Source: Phytophthora sp. 'mugwort' (taxonomy: Eukaryota; Oomycota; Peronosporomycetes; Peronosporales; Peronosporaceae). From it: 64,000 nt of DNA. Within the stretch, counting starts at the first letter, position 1; every line of letters starts with the position of its first letter. The stretch spans positions 3,100,001 through 3,164,000 of the forward strand of contig JAUCEF010000008.1 of the NCBI GenBank assembly GCA_033558025.1. The letters are read 5' to 3'. Below the pieces are notes generated by a model. The model worked only from the letters and a program-made list of their open reading frames with translations. It was not told the DNA's origin and did no database searches. The position numbers and the translations under genes were made by a program. Shown in pieces: positions 1-10,311 of the stretch.

Positions 1-2
1 CA

Positions 3-551
3 TGTCACTGTGTCGGCAACCCATTGGTCCAAAACTGCGGCTTCGGGTGTTACGTCTATACGATAGGACAACGCGCAGACGAAGCTACTTTTATACCATT
101 GGACAAAACTAATCTTATCGATCAACTTGTATTGGCCAAAACCATTCACATTTCAGCCTACCACGTGCTTTTGCCAGTATCCGCGACTCCGATGCAAGGG
201 CTACTACCGGCACCGCTACTGCAATCGCTGCGGCGCTTCGCCGCGCCCGACGAGGCCGAGGACACCGACGACGCTGCTCTTTACTCCGCGCTAACCCGCG
301 GAGCGATAGTGGGTACACGACACACCATAACGTCCAACGGAGATGGCGCTGCGGTCACGCAACAATTCGCGGTCTGGGCGCTTCTGCGCCTGTCGCTAGA
401 GGACGCTGATGGCCAATGCTTCGATCGCAATCTACCAGGAGGCATCGCCCGCATCGGCAATTTTGTGGCCGTTCGTGGCGGGGCTACAGACAATGAGAAG
501 CAGCTCGGTACGCTGCAAATTGGGAATAACACAGTAGTGTTATTCCGCTAA
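3..551 (+). CDS. 3' end of an unidentified protein gene (partial)
   Basis: An open frame enters from the left edge of the window and runs about 183 codons to a TAA at 549-551, with no in-frame ATG near the edge, so the true start lies outside the window. The product is Ala- and Leu-rich with balanced charge and looks coding, but I recognise no domain. It lies directly before the Ufm1 protease frame. A GT at 534 and an AG at 573-574 would join the two frames in phase, but that intron would be only 41 nt. The reading could therefore be either a separate upstream gene or the N-terminal exon of the protease gene. I favour a separate gene, weakly. Confidence 0.35.
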   Translation, partial: CHCVGNPLVQNCGFGCYVYTIGQRADEATFIPLDKTNLIDQLVLAKTIHISAYHVLLPVSATPMQGLLPAPLLQSLRRFAAPDEAEDTDDAALYSALTRGAIVGTRHTITSNGDGAAVTQQFAVWALLRLSLEDADGQCFDRNLPGGIARIGNFVAVRGGATDNEKQLGTLQIGNNTVVLFR

Positions 552-574
552 CTATTTATTATTTATTGGTGGAG

Positions 575-2272
575 CGAACAGAATTTGCTGCACTACAAGC
601 TGTTAGAGGTACGAAGGATGAGGAGATCGTGCTCGTGTATGATCTGGCCACACAGACGCCGAGGATGTTCTGCTGCAAGGACGGAAACGCGGGGCGTGTG
701 GAGCTTGAAGTGGTGCAGTGTCTGCACGCTCGCGACTTCCACCGGGCAGTTGGATTTGCTCCACTGCGCTGTGCCGTGGATCTGCATGGGCTCGGAGACA
801 AAAGTGCGATGCTGCGCCAGTTGGAGAAGTACAAGGCTGCTACGCGGGAGGACGGAAACCTGTATGTGCGAGTAGGTGTGGCACAGGGCAAGAAGGGCAG
901 GAGATTTCAAGTGCTCAATGAACGTGGAGAGGACGTCGTGTCTTCAAATGTCAAGACAGTCCTCTTGGAGTCGATTTTGCCAGAAGTGAACGACATGTAC
1001 GATGCTGGAGAGATGAAGGGCAAGAAGAAGAATGGCAAGAAGCAGAAGAAGACAGACAAGAAGACAACGAAGCAAGGAAGAAACGAAGACGACAAGCTTT
1101 TCTTCTTGCAAACGTTGGAGTACGGTCCCATTGCGAACATGGATTTGCTGGTCAGTCTCGCGCCGGTGGATGCCACTGCAGATGCGGCTGCTCCCGTGGT
1201 TACGATTCCGGTATCTTCTGCCTCCAAGAGTCCTCGTCAGCGTTTTCACGTGCACTGCGATGCTCTAGTTGTGGTCCCAATCGACTCGTCAATGGGAGAT
1301 ACACTGGCACTGCTTCGCCAACAGCTTTATGAACAGTTGACAGACGTTGCTAACCGACTTGAGGGAGCTCCTGACTCGGTGGTCGCTGTAACGGCGCATC
1401 AATTCCCTCTGGTTCGTGCGGCATTCCCGTTAACGGTGGTTTCGAACTCGATGGGTCCTGAGTTTAGTGGTGATGAAAGTTTAGACGACGTGAAATCGCT
1501 TGAGAGGTTGCACCGCGCCTTCTTCCAGCCTTTGGACCAGTCCCTCTTTCGCGTGTCTCGTGGGTGCTCGTTGGCTCAGCAAGGCGAGTGGCTAGCCGCA
1601 AGCGACGTGCTATACAACGTCCATGAAGGTATTTCGAGTTCTGGTGTAGGCGAGCAGTGCGAGTCGGCTGTGGTGGACGGTTTTTATGGTTACTACCACT
1701 ACTTGCAACAGGGTATGAATGACAAAGGCTGGGGCTGCGCATACCGATCGCTGCAGACGCTAGCGTCCTGGCTCTTTATACAGCACTATACGCAGCAACG
1801 GTTCCTCTCGTACGAGCAGATTCAAAGCGCCTTGGTTAAGATGGGAGACAAACCTGCCCGTTTCCGAGGCTCGACCAACTGGATTGGCAGTCTGGAAGTT
1901 GGCTACGTCCTCGATGAGCTATTCGGTGTGACGTTCCGCTCTCTGAGCGTCTCCAGTGGTGCACAACTGCCGGATGTAGCGCGGGAGCTGCTGCATCATT
2001 TTAAGACTCAGGGAATGCCTGTCATGATGGGAGGCGGGCAGTTGGCATTCACACTGTTGGGTGTTGACTACGATCCCGATGCAGGTGTCTGCGCCTTCCT
2101 CACGCTTGACCCGCACTACACTGGCGACGAAGATCTGACCACTATCCAGCACCAGGCGGTGACGCTAGAAGGCTACAAAGCTGTGCCATGCAGTTGGCGC
2201 AAGACCACGACCTTTGCCAAAAATAGCTTTTACAATCTGTGTTTGCCGCAGCGCCCGAGTGTTGGTTTGTAA
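575..2272 (+). CDS. UFSP2: Ufm1-specific protease 2 (UFSP2-like cysteine protease)
   Basis: Cysteine protease of the C78 family that matures the ubiquitin-like modifier UFM1 and removes it from substrates such as ribosomes at the ER. The C-terminal half shows the family signature: GWGCAYRSLQTL with the catalytic Cys at codon 1736-1738, then DKPARFRGSTNWIGSLE, a GGG loop, and LDPHYTG supplying Asp (2108-2110) and His. It ends YNLCLPQRP as in animal UFSP2. The N-terminal half is less conserved and contains a Lys-rich stretch at about 1015-1100. Length (about 565 residues) exceeds human UFSP2 (469). The start is unresolved: the frame is open from 530 but the first in-frame ATG is at 665, after sequence that already looks coding, so a 5' exon is probably missing. 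It converges with the PH-domain gene downstream. Confidence 0.9.
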   Translation, partial: RTEFAALQAVRGTKDEEIVLVYDLATQTPRMFCCKDGNAGRVELEVVQCLHARDFHRAVGFAPLRCAVDLHGLGDKSAMLRQLEKYKAATREDGNLYVRVGVAQGKKGRRFQVLNERGEDVVSSNVKTVLLESILPEVNDMYDAGEMKGKKKNGKKQKKTDKKTTKQGRNEDDKLFFLQTLEYGPIANMDLLVSLAPVDATADAAAPVVTIPVSSASKSPRQRFHVHCDALVVVPIDSSMGDTLALLRQQLYEQLTDVANRLEGAPDSVVAVTAHQFPLVRAAFPLTVVSNSMGPEFSGDESLDDVKSLERLHRAFFQPLDQSLFRVSRGCSLAQQGEWLAASDVLYNVHEGISSSGVGEQCESAVVDGFYGYYHYLQQGMNDKGWGCAYRSLQTLASWLFIQHYTQQRFLSYEQIQSALVKMGDKPARFRGSTNWIGSLEVGYVLDELFGVTFRSLSVSSGAQLPDVARELLHHFKTQGMPVMMGGGQLAFTLLGVDYDPDAGVCAFLTLDPHYTGDEDLTTIQHQAVTLEGYKAVPCSWRKTTTFAKNSFYNLCLPQRPSVGL

Positions 2273-2686
2273 GGTTAGGTCAATTGAAAAAGCAAGCCAC
2301 AAACTCAATGAATAAATCGTTCGTACGCTACAGAAAATTATATTTCCCTTGTTTAGCTGACAAACTCTGCGATAAAGCGGCACGAGCGAGAACACACCGC
2401 TCAGTTATGGAGCTCATCGAGTTGGTTCTGTGGTGATGGGTAGGTGGGTTGTTTGAAAGTGACTTTTGGCTATGAACATGTCGAGGCAGCACGCTGAAAG
2501 CTCTTGTACACTTGAACGGGGAATAGATAGAGCTTCTACGCGAACATGCTTGATTTTTCTGGACAAAGGGGGTCAAATGTCCCTGACAGTTTTTGTCTTG
2601 TCTTCTGCTTTTTCTCGTCTTGGTCATCGTATATGCTGATGTGACTCCACCCACCATGTGCGTGTTTGTGTGACGGATACACGATC
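2273..2686. other. Convergent 3' intergenic spacer
   Basis: The 414 bp between the stop codons of the UFSP2-like gene (plus) and the PH-domain gene (minus) is AT-richer than either gene. I see no convincing coding frame or repeat. It presumably holds the two facing 3' UTRs; an AATAAA-like string (caatgaataaatcg) lies near 2310. Confidence 0.5.
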
Positions 2687-4066
2687 CTATGCCGTGAGCG
2701 CGTTATGGTGTCTGTAATGTTTGCTATTGCGTCTGGAGACAGCTGATGCTGCTACTGCCGAGGCCTGCGCAATCGCACGCAGGTTGCTTGACCGCGCATT
2801 GTTGGCTGAGTTCTGCAGCAGCTGCGCCAAGACGTCCACTTGGTTCTTCTTGTTGGCCTTCTTCATCAGCGCCTTCGTGTTGTCCATTATCGAGTCCGTG
2901 AGACAAGGAGCGCCGCGTGATGCTTGCTTGGCGAAACGCAGCAAGTTCACCCACAGCTCGGCCTCTTCGGGCGTCTTCGAGCGCATGAGCATCATCGCCG
3001 GGGCGTCAGCACCCGTGTCGTGGAATTCAAGGCGGAAGTCACACTGGCTCATCTTCTCGATGTGAGCCACGTTACGGAGGTCCACAACGCCACGCGGGCT
3101 CTTCCAGTAGCTGCGCTTGTACATGAGCACAACGCCCGCCTGGAAGTCCAGGTAGAACCAGCGCTTGTGCCAGCTGCGCATCAAGAACGGAATTGTATCC
3201 TTCAGCAAGTTCACGTATCCACAATACGGCGGCAGTTCCAAATCTGCAGGCGGCATGGCCGGTGGAAGCTCAGTGCGTTGTGCCTGTCGCAGCACAGGAC
3301 CTGGAATGTGCACTGCGCGGGACTGTTCTTCCTGGAAGGCGTGCAAAAAGAATTGTTGCAGCTGAATCTTCTCGGTGCGAATGACCGTAATGGCCTGCAC
3401 CATAGCGAGTTCATCATGGGCGAGCTCCGCAAGGTCGTCGTCGTCCAGCTCCAGACTTTTAGCCTTCAGCCTGTCCTCACGTTCCATCTCCCACAGCGTG
3501 TGTTCGTCCACCTCGTTTCCATCATCGTCCAGCAACGTGAACCTGCCCGAGTTCGTGCGCTCACGGTGCAGCAGGTTTCTCGAGCTCATGATCTGTTGCT
3601 GGGACCCGAAGGGGTAGACGGCAGGACCGGGCAAATCGAACACCAGGTCTTCCTCCTCTTCGACCTCTTTACCCAGCCAAAACCCTTCGCCGAGGCCGAA
3701 GTTCTGAAGGAACATCTCCACCGTGTTAGCATCGCTGATGTCGTAGTAGCCGTGTGACTCGAAGAACTGCAGTCCATCCTCCGCGTTCCCCTCATAGACC
3801 GCCTGCAGATGCAGGTCGAAGGGGGAGTTCCTCTCGGCGCTCTCCTGGCGCTTCATGGCGAAGGCCGCGGGCTCAAGTTCGGGCTCGGGGTTGTAGTCGC
3901 TGCGCTGCTTCTTCGTCAGCGGGTGCACGTGCTCATAGTCGCCCTCCATGACCGAGAGCTTACGTGTCTTGGCCTTGCTCTTGGGGCGGTACGGCAGCGG
4001 CATGATGCGCTCGCCGCGGTGGTTCAGCATGGCCGTGGGCTCGGGGCGTTGCGCCATCGCCAGCAT
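2687..4066 (-). CDS. PH domain-containing protein, oomycete type
   Basis: Single-exon protein of 459 residues starting at the ATG complementary to 4064-4066; a second in-frame ATG follows three codons later. Residues from about 278 to 380 form a pleckstrin-homology domain: the opening YCGYVNLLKDTIPFLMRSWH, then KRWFYLDF, a hydrophobic core with RGVVDLRNVAHIEKM, and the closing Trp helix EEAELWVNLLRFA. PH domains bind phosphoinositides or proteins at membranes. The first 270 residues are acidic and Ser-rich with basic patches (RPKSKAKTRK) and no domain that I recognise. The C-terminus is Ala/Ser/Asn-rich and probably disordered. The ligand and process cannot be read from the sequence. A long open frame on the opposite strand (2924-3757) is a shadow. 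Confidence 0.85.
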   Translation of the reverse strand: MLAMAQRPEPTAMLNHRGERIMPLPYRPKSKAKTRKLSVMEGDYEHVHPLTKKQRSDYNPEPELEPAAFAMKRQESAERNSPFDLHLQAVYEGNAEDGLQFFESHGYYDISDANTVEMFLQNFGLGEGFWLGKEVEEEEDLVFDLPGPAVYPFGSQQQIMSSRNLLHRERTNSGRFTLLDDDGNEVDEHTLWEMEREDRLKAKSLELDDDDLAELAHDELAMVQAITVIRTEKIQLQQFFLHAFQEEQSRAVHIPGPVLRQAQRTELPPAMPPADLELPPYCGYVNLLKDTIPFLMRSWHKRWFYLDFQAGVVLMYKRSYWKSPRGVVDLRNVAHIEKMSQCDFRLEFHDTGADAPAMMLMRSKTPEEAELWVNLLRFAKQASRGAPCLTDSIMDNTKALMKKANKKNQVDVLAQLLQNSANNARSSNLRAIAQASAVAASAVSRRNSKHYRHHNALTA

Positions 4067-5782
4067 TATGTCTGTTATAAAATAAGGGGATTCCCTTAAA
4101 AAAATAACCCTGTGGCTGCTACAGTCCTAAAAATCCTGATACCGGCCGGTGGTACGTAGGCACGTGTCGCCCTCTTCGCCCTTTTCCGATTGAAGCGCGA
4201 AGGAAGTACTTTGGTACGCGAACGTCGAGCGAGACGACTGGAGCTGCAGCGGGCGGGCTGTGAATGAAAATTTAAGCTCGCGGTGGGGCAACTCCCGACG
4301 CTTGGCGTGTCTCGATGAGAGTGAGATGTCGACGCAAGACCGAGTGAGCTTGTGCGTGGGCTTTCACTGCTTCCGCTCTTCTTCCCGTGCTCCGCTTTCC
4401 CCACTGCGGCATCCTTGACGGAACAAAAGGCGAACCTACGGCAGGAGAAAAAAATGGGGTACCCCCTCATTTGGCAACGTAAACCCGAGCAAGCTTGGGT
4501 TTTGTAAGAGGATCTTTCCAGACTCCGGAGTGGCGCCGACTCGGTCAGAAGCCTATACATTTGTATTGCCAACGGCAGCCGGGGCGATTCCTTGAAGTGT
4601 CTAGAGCTCGGAGGTTGCGTTATAAGGGGGAGGCTAGGGTACGATGATGGTACTAGCACCGCGCGCTGCTGACAGGTATTAATAGTCAGTGGCAAGTTGC
4701 CATCAGATACTACCCACAAGCTACCTCGTCGCCTGCAAGCCATGGAGACGGCAGCCGGGAACCCCCGCGTGCTGGCGCTGCCAGGGCTCGGCAAACGCCT
4801 GGAACGCTGCTTGTTCGGAACGTCTTTAAAGGTCGTCCCGTCGAGATGGCCAGCTGCGCGGTGCCATACTCAACCCAAGTGAGTGCGGCATCACGATCGA
4901 CAGCCGGTCCATCGCAGCTATAATAAGCGACACGACACTTGTCTGAAAAGCTAAAACTGGCCCTGTGCAGTAAAATGCACAGTGTGCACGCCACCAGTCT
5001 CGGGGCGACGTGGAAACGACTGCCGTTGGATTCCAACTTGGAACGCCCGTGAGCCGCAGGCTTCCAGATCGAAATTCAAGACAACAGGGAAGATCATTTT
5101 CGCGGCGACCTTCCACTGTAGTACTTACACTGTAATACTGTAATGTACCTACGTCTACATGTATGCACACAAACCGTACTGTACCGAGGTTGCCATCCTC
5201 TTCAAACCGATCGAAGCAGAAAGGGATGGTGCAACGGGTTGAAAAGGAGTTTGCAGCCTCAACTTGAGGGGATTCAGCATTGTTGTACTCATGTAACATG
5301 AGTCATGTTCGTGCGAGCAACGCGACAAATGCATTGGCAGACAACGTCTTTATCTCTACGTCTATTGACGGCTCGTCAATGACGAGGGGTCGGCATGGAA
5401 CCAAGTGCCAATTTGAGGATAACAGATAAATAAAAATCTCGCTCGTGTTAACCTGAATAGTGATACAGTATACTGATACTCAAGGCAGGCACAGATCAGG
5501 GATGGCAGGTTTTGTCCCTTCCCCCCATTTCCCTGGGAAGACCAGTAGGAAACGAAGTGGTTGCTGCCCGAATCCGGCGATGGGTAGAAACAGTGTGATT
5601 TGTGTAACTGTCTGAACACTTTCTGAACTTTAACCCTAACCAATCAAGGACCATCACTCCTTGCCCGGGAGCCAAATTTAAGGAGTCCAGAAGTTTGAAA
5701 AATGGAGGGCTGTCGTTGCTCGCCTCCCCATTCAAGAAATCCCCGGGTTAAATTCAGCCCCCCCACCCGTGGCCGCGCGAAT
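4067..5782. other. Intergenic region, no supported gene
   Basis: About 1.7 kb upstream of the PH-domain gene and before the first MULE relic. Minus-strand open frames of 232 codons (4096-4794) and 157 codons (4826-5299) exist but are low complexity and match no family I know; the first would overlap the PH gene's own promoter. I treat both as chance frames. No clear repeat structure was seen. Confidence 0.45.
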
Positions 5783-7255
5783 ATGGGCGCTAGGAAATCA
5801 GCGACGAGGACATCGAAGGCCAAGCGCACACTGGATACGGACGACGAAGACAATGAGCTTGAAGCCCTTCTATCGGAGACCGTGGATGCCGCAGCATCAG
5901 CGGCCATCAGCGTGACTGCCCCAGAAATAGATCGGACTAGTTTGACTCGTGGCTCGACTTCCACGCGTCTCTCGCGCGCTATCAAGCGGCGACGTTCCAG
6001 GTTTGTTTACCCCACTGTCGCCTAACACACACACTCTCTCTCTGCATACTAACCACCGATAAGCTCTATTGAGGTGAGACCGCAATGAAATCAACGGCGC
6101 GGAACAAGCGCATACTAGGAAGGCACAAAGGAGACGACGAACCATTGACGCGCGTTATTCCAGTAACGCGATTCGAATACTACAACAAGCTCCTACGCTG
6201 CACGCATACGGGCGGACTCGGCACAGAGGAAGCGGCGAGAGGCCCAGACAAAAGTCACGCAACGTTGGTTGTACTGCCGGGGTACGTTAGTTCGACTAAC
6301 TGGCTAAATTTCCTCGCTGAACTGATATTATGTTGTGCTAGATGAGTGTCTGTGTCCAGTTTGACGGCTATGACTGGCAAATATGTGCTACGTTACACTC
6401 TTGCGTGCACAACCATCGCCTCAGCGAAGGCGTCTACAAGCAGTACAGCCGCGTTCGGACGACTTTGCCTAATGATGTGGTTGGTCACGTGAACCAAATG
6501 CTCTCTCATCATAGCGAGCGTCGCTCAATTTGGCATATTGTTCGAGACAATGCAGACAGCGAGCTGTCAATGAAAGACGTCCATAATCTCGTGGCGCGAC
6601 TGGCAAGGCAGAACTATTCATCGCCTACGCTCGAGGGAAGAATTGACGAGTACTTGCACGATTTCTGTGAGGACGAATGAAACACAGCGCGTTTCGTTCA
6701 GGACGAGGAGGTACGAGATGAGGTGTGTGTTGTATACTGAATTTTTTACTGAAGTTATATATTTTCTTGTTTTAACAGTCCGTTACAATTGGTATTGCCA
6801 TACAGTCTTCTCATATGCGACGTATATTTGCATCGTTCCCAGAAGTCATACTGATCGATGCTACCCATGGGACCAACGACTCGAACTACAAGCTCTTCAG
6901 TTTTATGGTGCATGACACATTCGGTAAAGGGCAGCATGTGCAGGTATGTGAGCCGCTATATATTCTATATGCCCGATCCTTACCCAGACTTGGTTGCATC
7001 CGAATGGATTCGGTTGGATTAGATCGGATTCGGTTGGATTTGGTCTCATTCGAATCTATTTTATCTCCAGCAATATATCTACTAGTATTTTTGTGTCTCA
7101 CAAATGCATTTGTAGCATGCTCTTGTAGAAAATGAACGCAAGAAAACTCTCCGTGGTGTCTGCGAAGCGTTTTTTAAGCATGCTAATGAGTCGTGCAATC
7201 GAATTGAATGTATTGTCGTTGACAAGTCGATGTCGGAGATTACCACTTTGTGGGT
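5783..7255 (+). pseudogene. MULE transposase pseudogene (FAR1-like finger plus DDE core)
   Basis: Reading starts plausibly at ATG 5783 (MGARKSATRTSK). It continues through broken frames at 6085-6345 and 6342-6680. The latter contains CVQFDGYDWQI and the HNH-type zinc ligands of the FAR1/WRKY-GCM1-like domain that precedes MULE catalytic cores. The DDE core follows at 6815-6945 with FPEVILIDATHGTNDS and at about 7105-7255 with CNRIECIVVDKSMSE. At least four frame changes are needed, and AT-rich insertions at about 6720-6790 and 6950-7080 separate blocks. It cannot be translated as one protein. Confidence 0.7.
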
Positions 7256-7669
7256 AAGTTCAACACGCTGATGTACCATGATGGAGATTTGCGAGATTGC
7301 GGCAGGGTTAGGATCACGGGAGTTCCTCGAGGTGTTGGCCTTCTGCGAGGATACGAAAGCTGTGATCAAGAGCGGCAGACAGCCGCGTGTGAACACGTTG
7401 CCGATCAACTCATTCCAATTTTGTACCAAGGATCCTTCCAAAACAGTTGCAGTTGCGACCGATTCCGCCGAGTCTATGACCGATTCCACCGATACTCCAA
7501 CCCAATTGGCCGATCTGCGACCGAGTGACCGAGTCTACTACGAAGTCACCCGAGTATGATCCCGAATCTCCGAGCTTAAGATCGAATCCGTCGAGTCGGC
7601 GGCCGAATCGACCGAACCTCAAGTAGGCGCACCCGCGGTTGAAAATGGTCTACTAGGATTCGAGTCGAC

Positions 7670-8367
7670 AGACTATGCGGGAGAGATGAGCACGAACCCT
7701 CCTTCAAAATTGCAACCACAACAAAGCGAAGCGGCCGCCCGAAAAATGATTCGAAGAAAGTAAAGCAACTAAAACAAGCTCGGATACTTGCGACCAAGAA
7801 GAGTGCCTACGGAGAGAGACCCGTCAATTTGGAAGAGCTCATGGATATATTTGATAATAATCCCGTCTCGCTTGGATGTTGCGGGTCATACCTGCGAAGA
7901 TTTCACGCTACGCAAGCTAACAACAGACTTAAGCCTGCTGTCAAGAAAGCGACTCGCGAATTTTGTGACCCTCGATCCATTGACCAGATATTGTCTCCTA
8001 GCCTTCTCGAAAAATTCCGCGTCATGGCAAACCAATGTTGCGAGAAGCACAAGAAAGAATGGGATAGACCACTCCTGTCTTCCGAGGTTGCACATACCCG
8101 CTGAAGAAACAACAGTATTATGCGGATATGCTTTTAGCAATGCGAAAATGGCATGAAGCGACTCAGAAGTTCGTGGACATTGAGGCGTGTGTTTCATGGC
8201 TGGATCAGAAACCACACAAGTTATTCGTTGCTGCGTCAAGCACATTTCAGGATTGCGACACCGCGCACGATAAAGTATTAAAGGCGATGAAGAACCTTGA
8301 CGTGCTCAAGCCGTGTATCAGCTTCGTGCGTTACAGAGGTAAGAAATATCTGATGACGAGTGCATGA
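7670..8367 (+). pseudogene. C-terminal region of the MULE protein, broken
   Basis: Frames at 7829-8104 and 8128-8367 (reading FVDIEACVSWLDQKPHKLF and similar) continue the same element between the DDE core and the protease-like end. A basic linker with RPKNDSKKVKQLKQAR lies just before. I cannot assign a domain to these two segments; they are kept here because strand, spacing and decay match the flanking element. The intervening 7255-7670 is Ser/Thr/Asp-rich in translation and has a repeated ACCGATTCC-like pattern. Confidence 0.45.
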
Positions 8368-8699
8368 TGAGATCCCTCCGCTTTATAGCCATGGCAACAA
8401 GGTCCAAAGTTATTCCCGTGTACGCGGCAGTCGTAACAGACAAAAAAAAGAAAGATCAGTATTACATGCAATACGTACTACTGAGTGCGAAGCATTCGCA
8501 ATGATAGCCAGCCCACATAAAAAGCAAATACACATCACAAAGAGTCGAAGCCCCTTGGGAATTGGACCCAATCCCCCAGGCCTAAAGGCCTGGCGCTCAA
8601 CATGCAACTCCGTGGACACGGGGTTAGTCGTCTGTTAGCCGCAGTACGGCTGCTCTGCGGGACACAGGCCAGTATCCAGCCTATCGCGAGGCACGCCAT

Positions 8700-9150
8700 C
8701 CATCTCAGACGTGGGAGACGATGAAAAGAAACGGTACATGGAAGGTCACCACATCATGGTCGAGATGAATGGCGTACTAGCAAAAATTATGGGATACACA
8801 TACGTGACTGCAGTGAATATGGAAGCTAAGAAGCACTGGTGTGGTGTTGTCGTGCATGCTGAAAAGGATCCGGTACGAGTCTACGTCTGACCCGTTCAAT
8901 GCACACTGTGATAAGGTCTCGAAGCACGTTTTAGCGCTTATGGCACCGTTTATTCACCTGGTATGAAGATACAATGGACTACACTAGAGAGCATGGAGCA
9001 GTACGATGGATACACTGCGGAGTCTTCATTTTGATGGCGTTGGAAACCCATTTGCGCAACATCAATCCAGCACCCTACAACAGCAAGATCGCAGCAACGT
9101 CTTTTCGCGACAGGTATTTGCTGCATGCACTGTTTGACTAATAGGTGACT
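8700..9150 (+). pseudogene. Ulp1-like (C48) cysteine protease segment of the MULE
   Basis: After YMEGHHIMVEMNGVLAKIMG comes AKKHWCGVVVHAEKDP, which carries the His-Trp pair typical of the Ulp1/SENP catalytic histidine. A frame-shifted DPFNAHCDKVSKHV block follows, with the Asp. HCGVFILMALE then places the catalytic Cys at 9016-9018, where Ulp1 proteases have DCGVFVL. The three motifs are in the family order (His, Asp, Cys), but two frameshifts separate them. Ulp1 domains captured by MULEs are known in plants (Kaonashi elements). Confidence 0.65.
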
Positions 9151-9665
9151 ATCATTAATATACAAAATACTGTTGTTAAATTGGATCAAAACCTCTGCTC
9201 TTTTACTCGTCCCTGTGTACTCCATGCCGTATGACTCAAGTAGTTCAGGGGGTGAAATCCTGCTCGATCTCCACCACACCGAACACAATGATAATGAAGA
9301 TTTCTGTATCACAATACTTCTACTCGGTGAGCAAACACAACACCTTCCTATCGAGATACGGCCGCTCCAATTGGATCCAAAAAGGATGTCTTCAGAATTC
9401 AGAAATATCGGAAGTTGGCGACCAACATTCACATAGGTCATCTTTGATGTGTGTACAATGCGGCATCTATATCCTGTCATCGTTTGATGAATCCTGTCTA
9501 GATTCGGGCAGAATCGGGAACGACTACCGAAATTGGCCTCTCAGATTCGGGTAGTAGACTCGTCTGTAGGAAAAAGTGGGAGATCGATACCGGTACAGCT
9601 CTGGCATACGGTTTGCGATTTTTGGCCGTTCTCGACGTTCCCTGCCCAGATTCCATTGGTTACGT
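9151..9665. other. Non-coding spacer between two mobile elements
   Basis: About 515 bp between the Ulp1-like segment and the left inverted repeat of the next element. Short chance frames only; I see no motif that I can name. Confidence 0.4.
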
Positions 9666-9802
9666 ATTGTGCCTTTCTATCAAAACGCCCTCGTTTTAGG
9701 GTCCTACGTAGGAGGAGGGGTCTTACGAAAGCCCTCCTAACTGACTATGTGCCTACCCCAAACTTACCCATACTCTCATCTGACACACATCCTGATCTGA
9801 TG
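9666..9802 (+). repeat. Left terminal inverted repeat
   Basis: Pairs with 10174-10311. A small internal palindrome CCTACGTAGG is present in both arms. Confidence 0.8.
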
Positions 9803-10173
9803 GTATATTTGGAGGTCTGAATGGCCGATGAATTGTGGCCTTTGGCCCAAAATTCCTTAAAGGTGGTCCTTAATCCAAATCGGACCCCATCCGTAGGTCT
9901 TGCTTCCCCATCAGTCATTGGACGCAAAAAAAGCAAATGCACTTAATTATGCAGCTATGGCTCGACAAATCATACCTTTAACCCTAGACGCGCTTACGAA
10001 GGACTTACCTTTGAGGTCATATTGGCCAAAAATAGACAACAGTGGTAAAAGTGGGCCGAATGGGACATGGTAGTTTTGCTAATACCAGTGGAATACTTTC
10101 TTCCAACCAGTTTCAAGCTACTGCCTTTAAGTTCAAGACAGTAATGCCTTTATTATGCCTTTCACGGATACAT

Positions 10174-10311
10174 ATCAGATCAGGGATGTGTGTCAGATGA
10201 GGGTATGGATAAGTTTGGGGTAGGCACATAGTCAGTTAGGAGGGCTTTCGTAAGACCCCTCCTCCTACGTAGGACCCTAAAATGGAGGGCGTTTTGGCAG
10301 AAAGGCACAAT
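10174..10311 (-). repeat. Right terminal inverted repeat
   Basis: Reverse complement of 9666-9802 with a few substitutions and one-base indels, which indicates moderate age. Confidence 0.8.

Larger units (their letters stand above)
5702..9150 (+). mobile_element. Decayed MULE DNA transposon with a Ulp1-like 3' segment
   Basis: Plus-strand remnants appear in the order expected for an oomycete Mutator-like element. An N-terminal segment is followed by a FAR1-like zinc-binding segment with VHNHRLSEGVYKQYSR. Next come transposase blocks with ILIDATHGTN (first catalytic Asp) and IVVDKSMSE (second Asp region), then a basic RPKNDSKKVKQLKQAR stretch. Last is a Ulp1/C48 protease-like block (about 8730-9060). 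Many frameshifts and stops show it is dead. The termini were not found: no long inverted repeat brackets it in what I can see, so the limits are those of the recognisable coding remains. Confidence 0.7.
9666..10311. mobile_element. Non-autonomous DNA element with long terminal inverted repeats
   Basis: A 646-bp unit bounded by inverted repeats of about 137 bp (9666-9802 and 10174-10311). They match with only a few mismatches and single-base gaps, and the outer ends read ATTGTGCCTTTCT. The ~370-bp centre has no coding frame. The structure fits a MITE or foldback element moved by a transposase encoded elsewhere. I could not identify a clean target-site duplication in the flanks, so the superfamily is unassigned. 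Confidence 0.8.

Noticed and set aside
2924..3757. 277-codon plus-strand open frame opposite the PH-domain gene
   Set aside because: It is antisense to a gene with a clear PH domain; its composition mirrors the GC bias of the real frame and it has no family resemblance.
4096..4794. 232-codon minus-strand frame
   Set aside because: Low complexity, no recognisable domain, and it would fill the promoter of the PH-domain gene.
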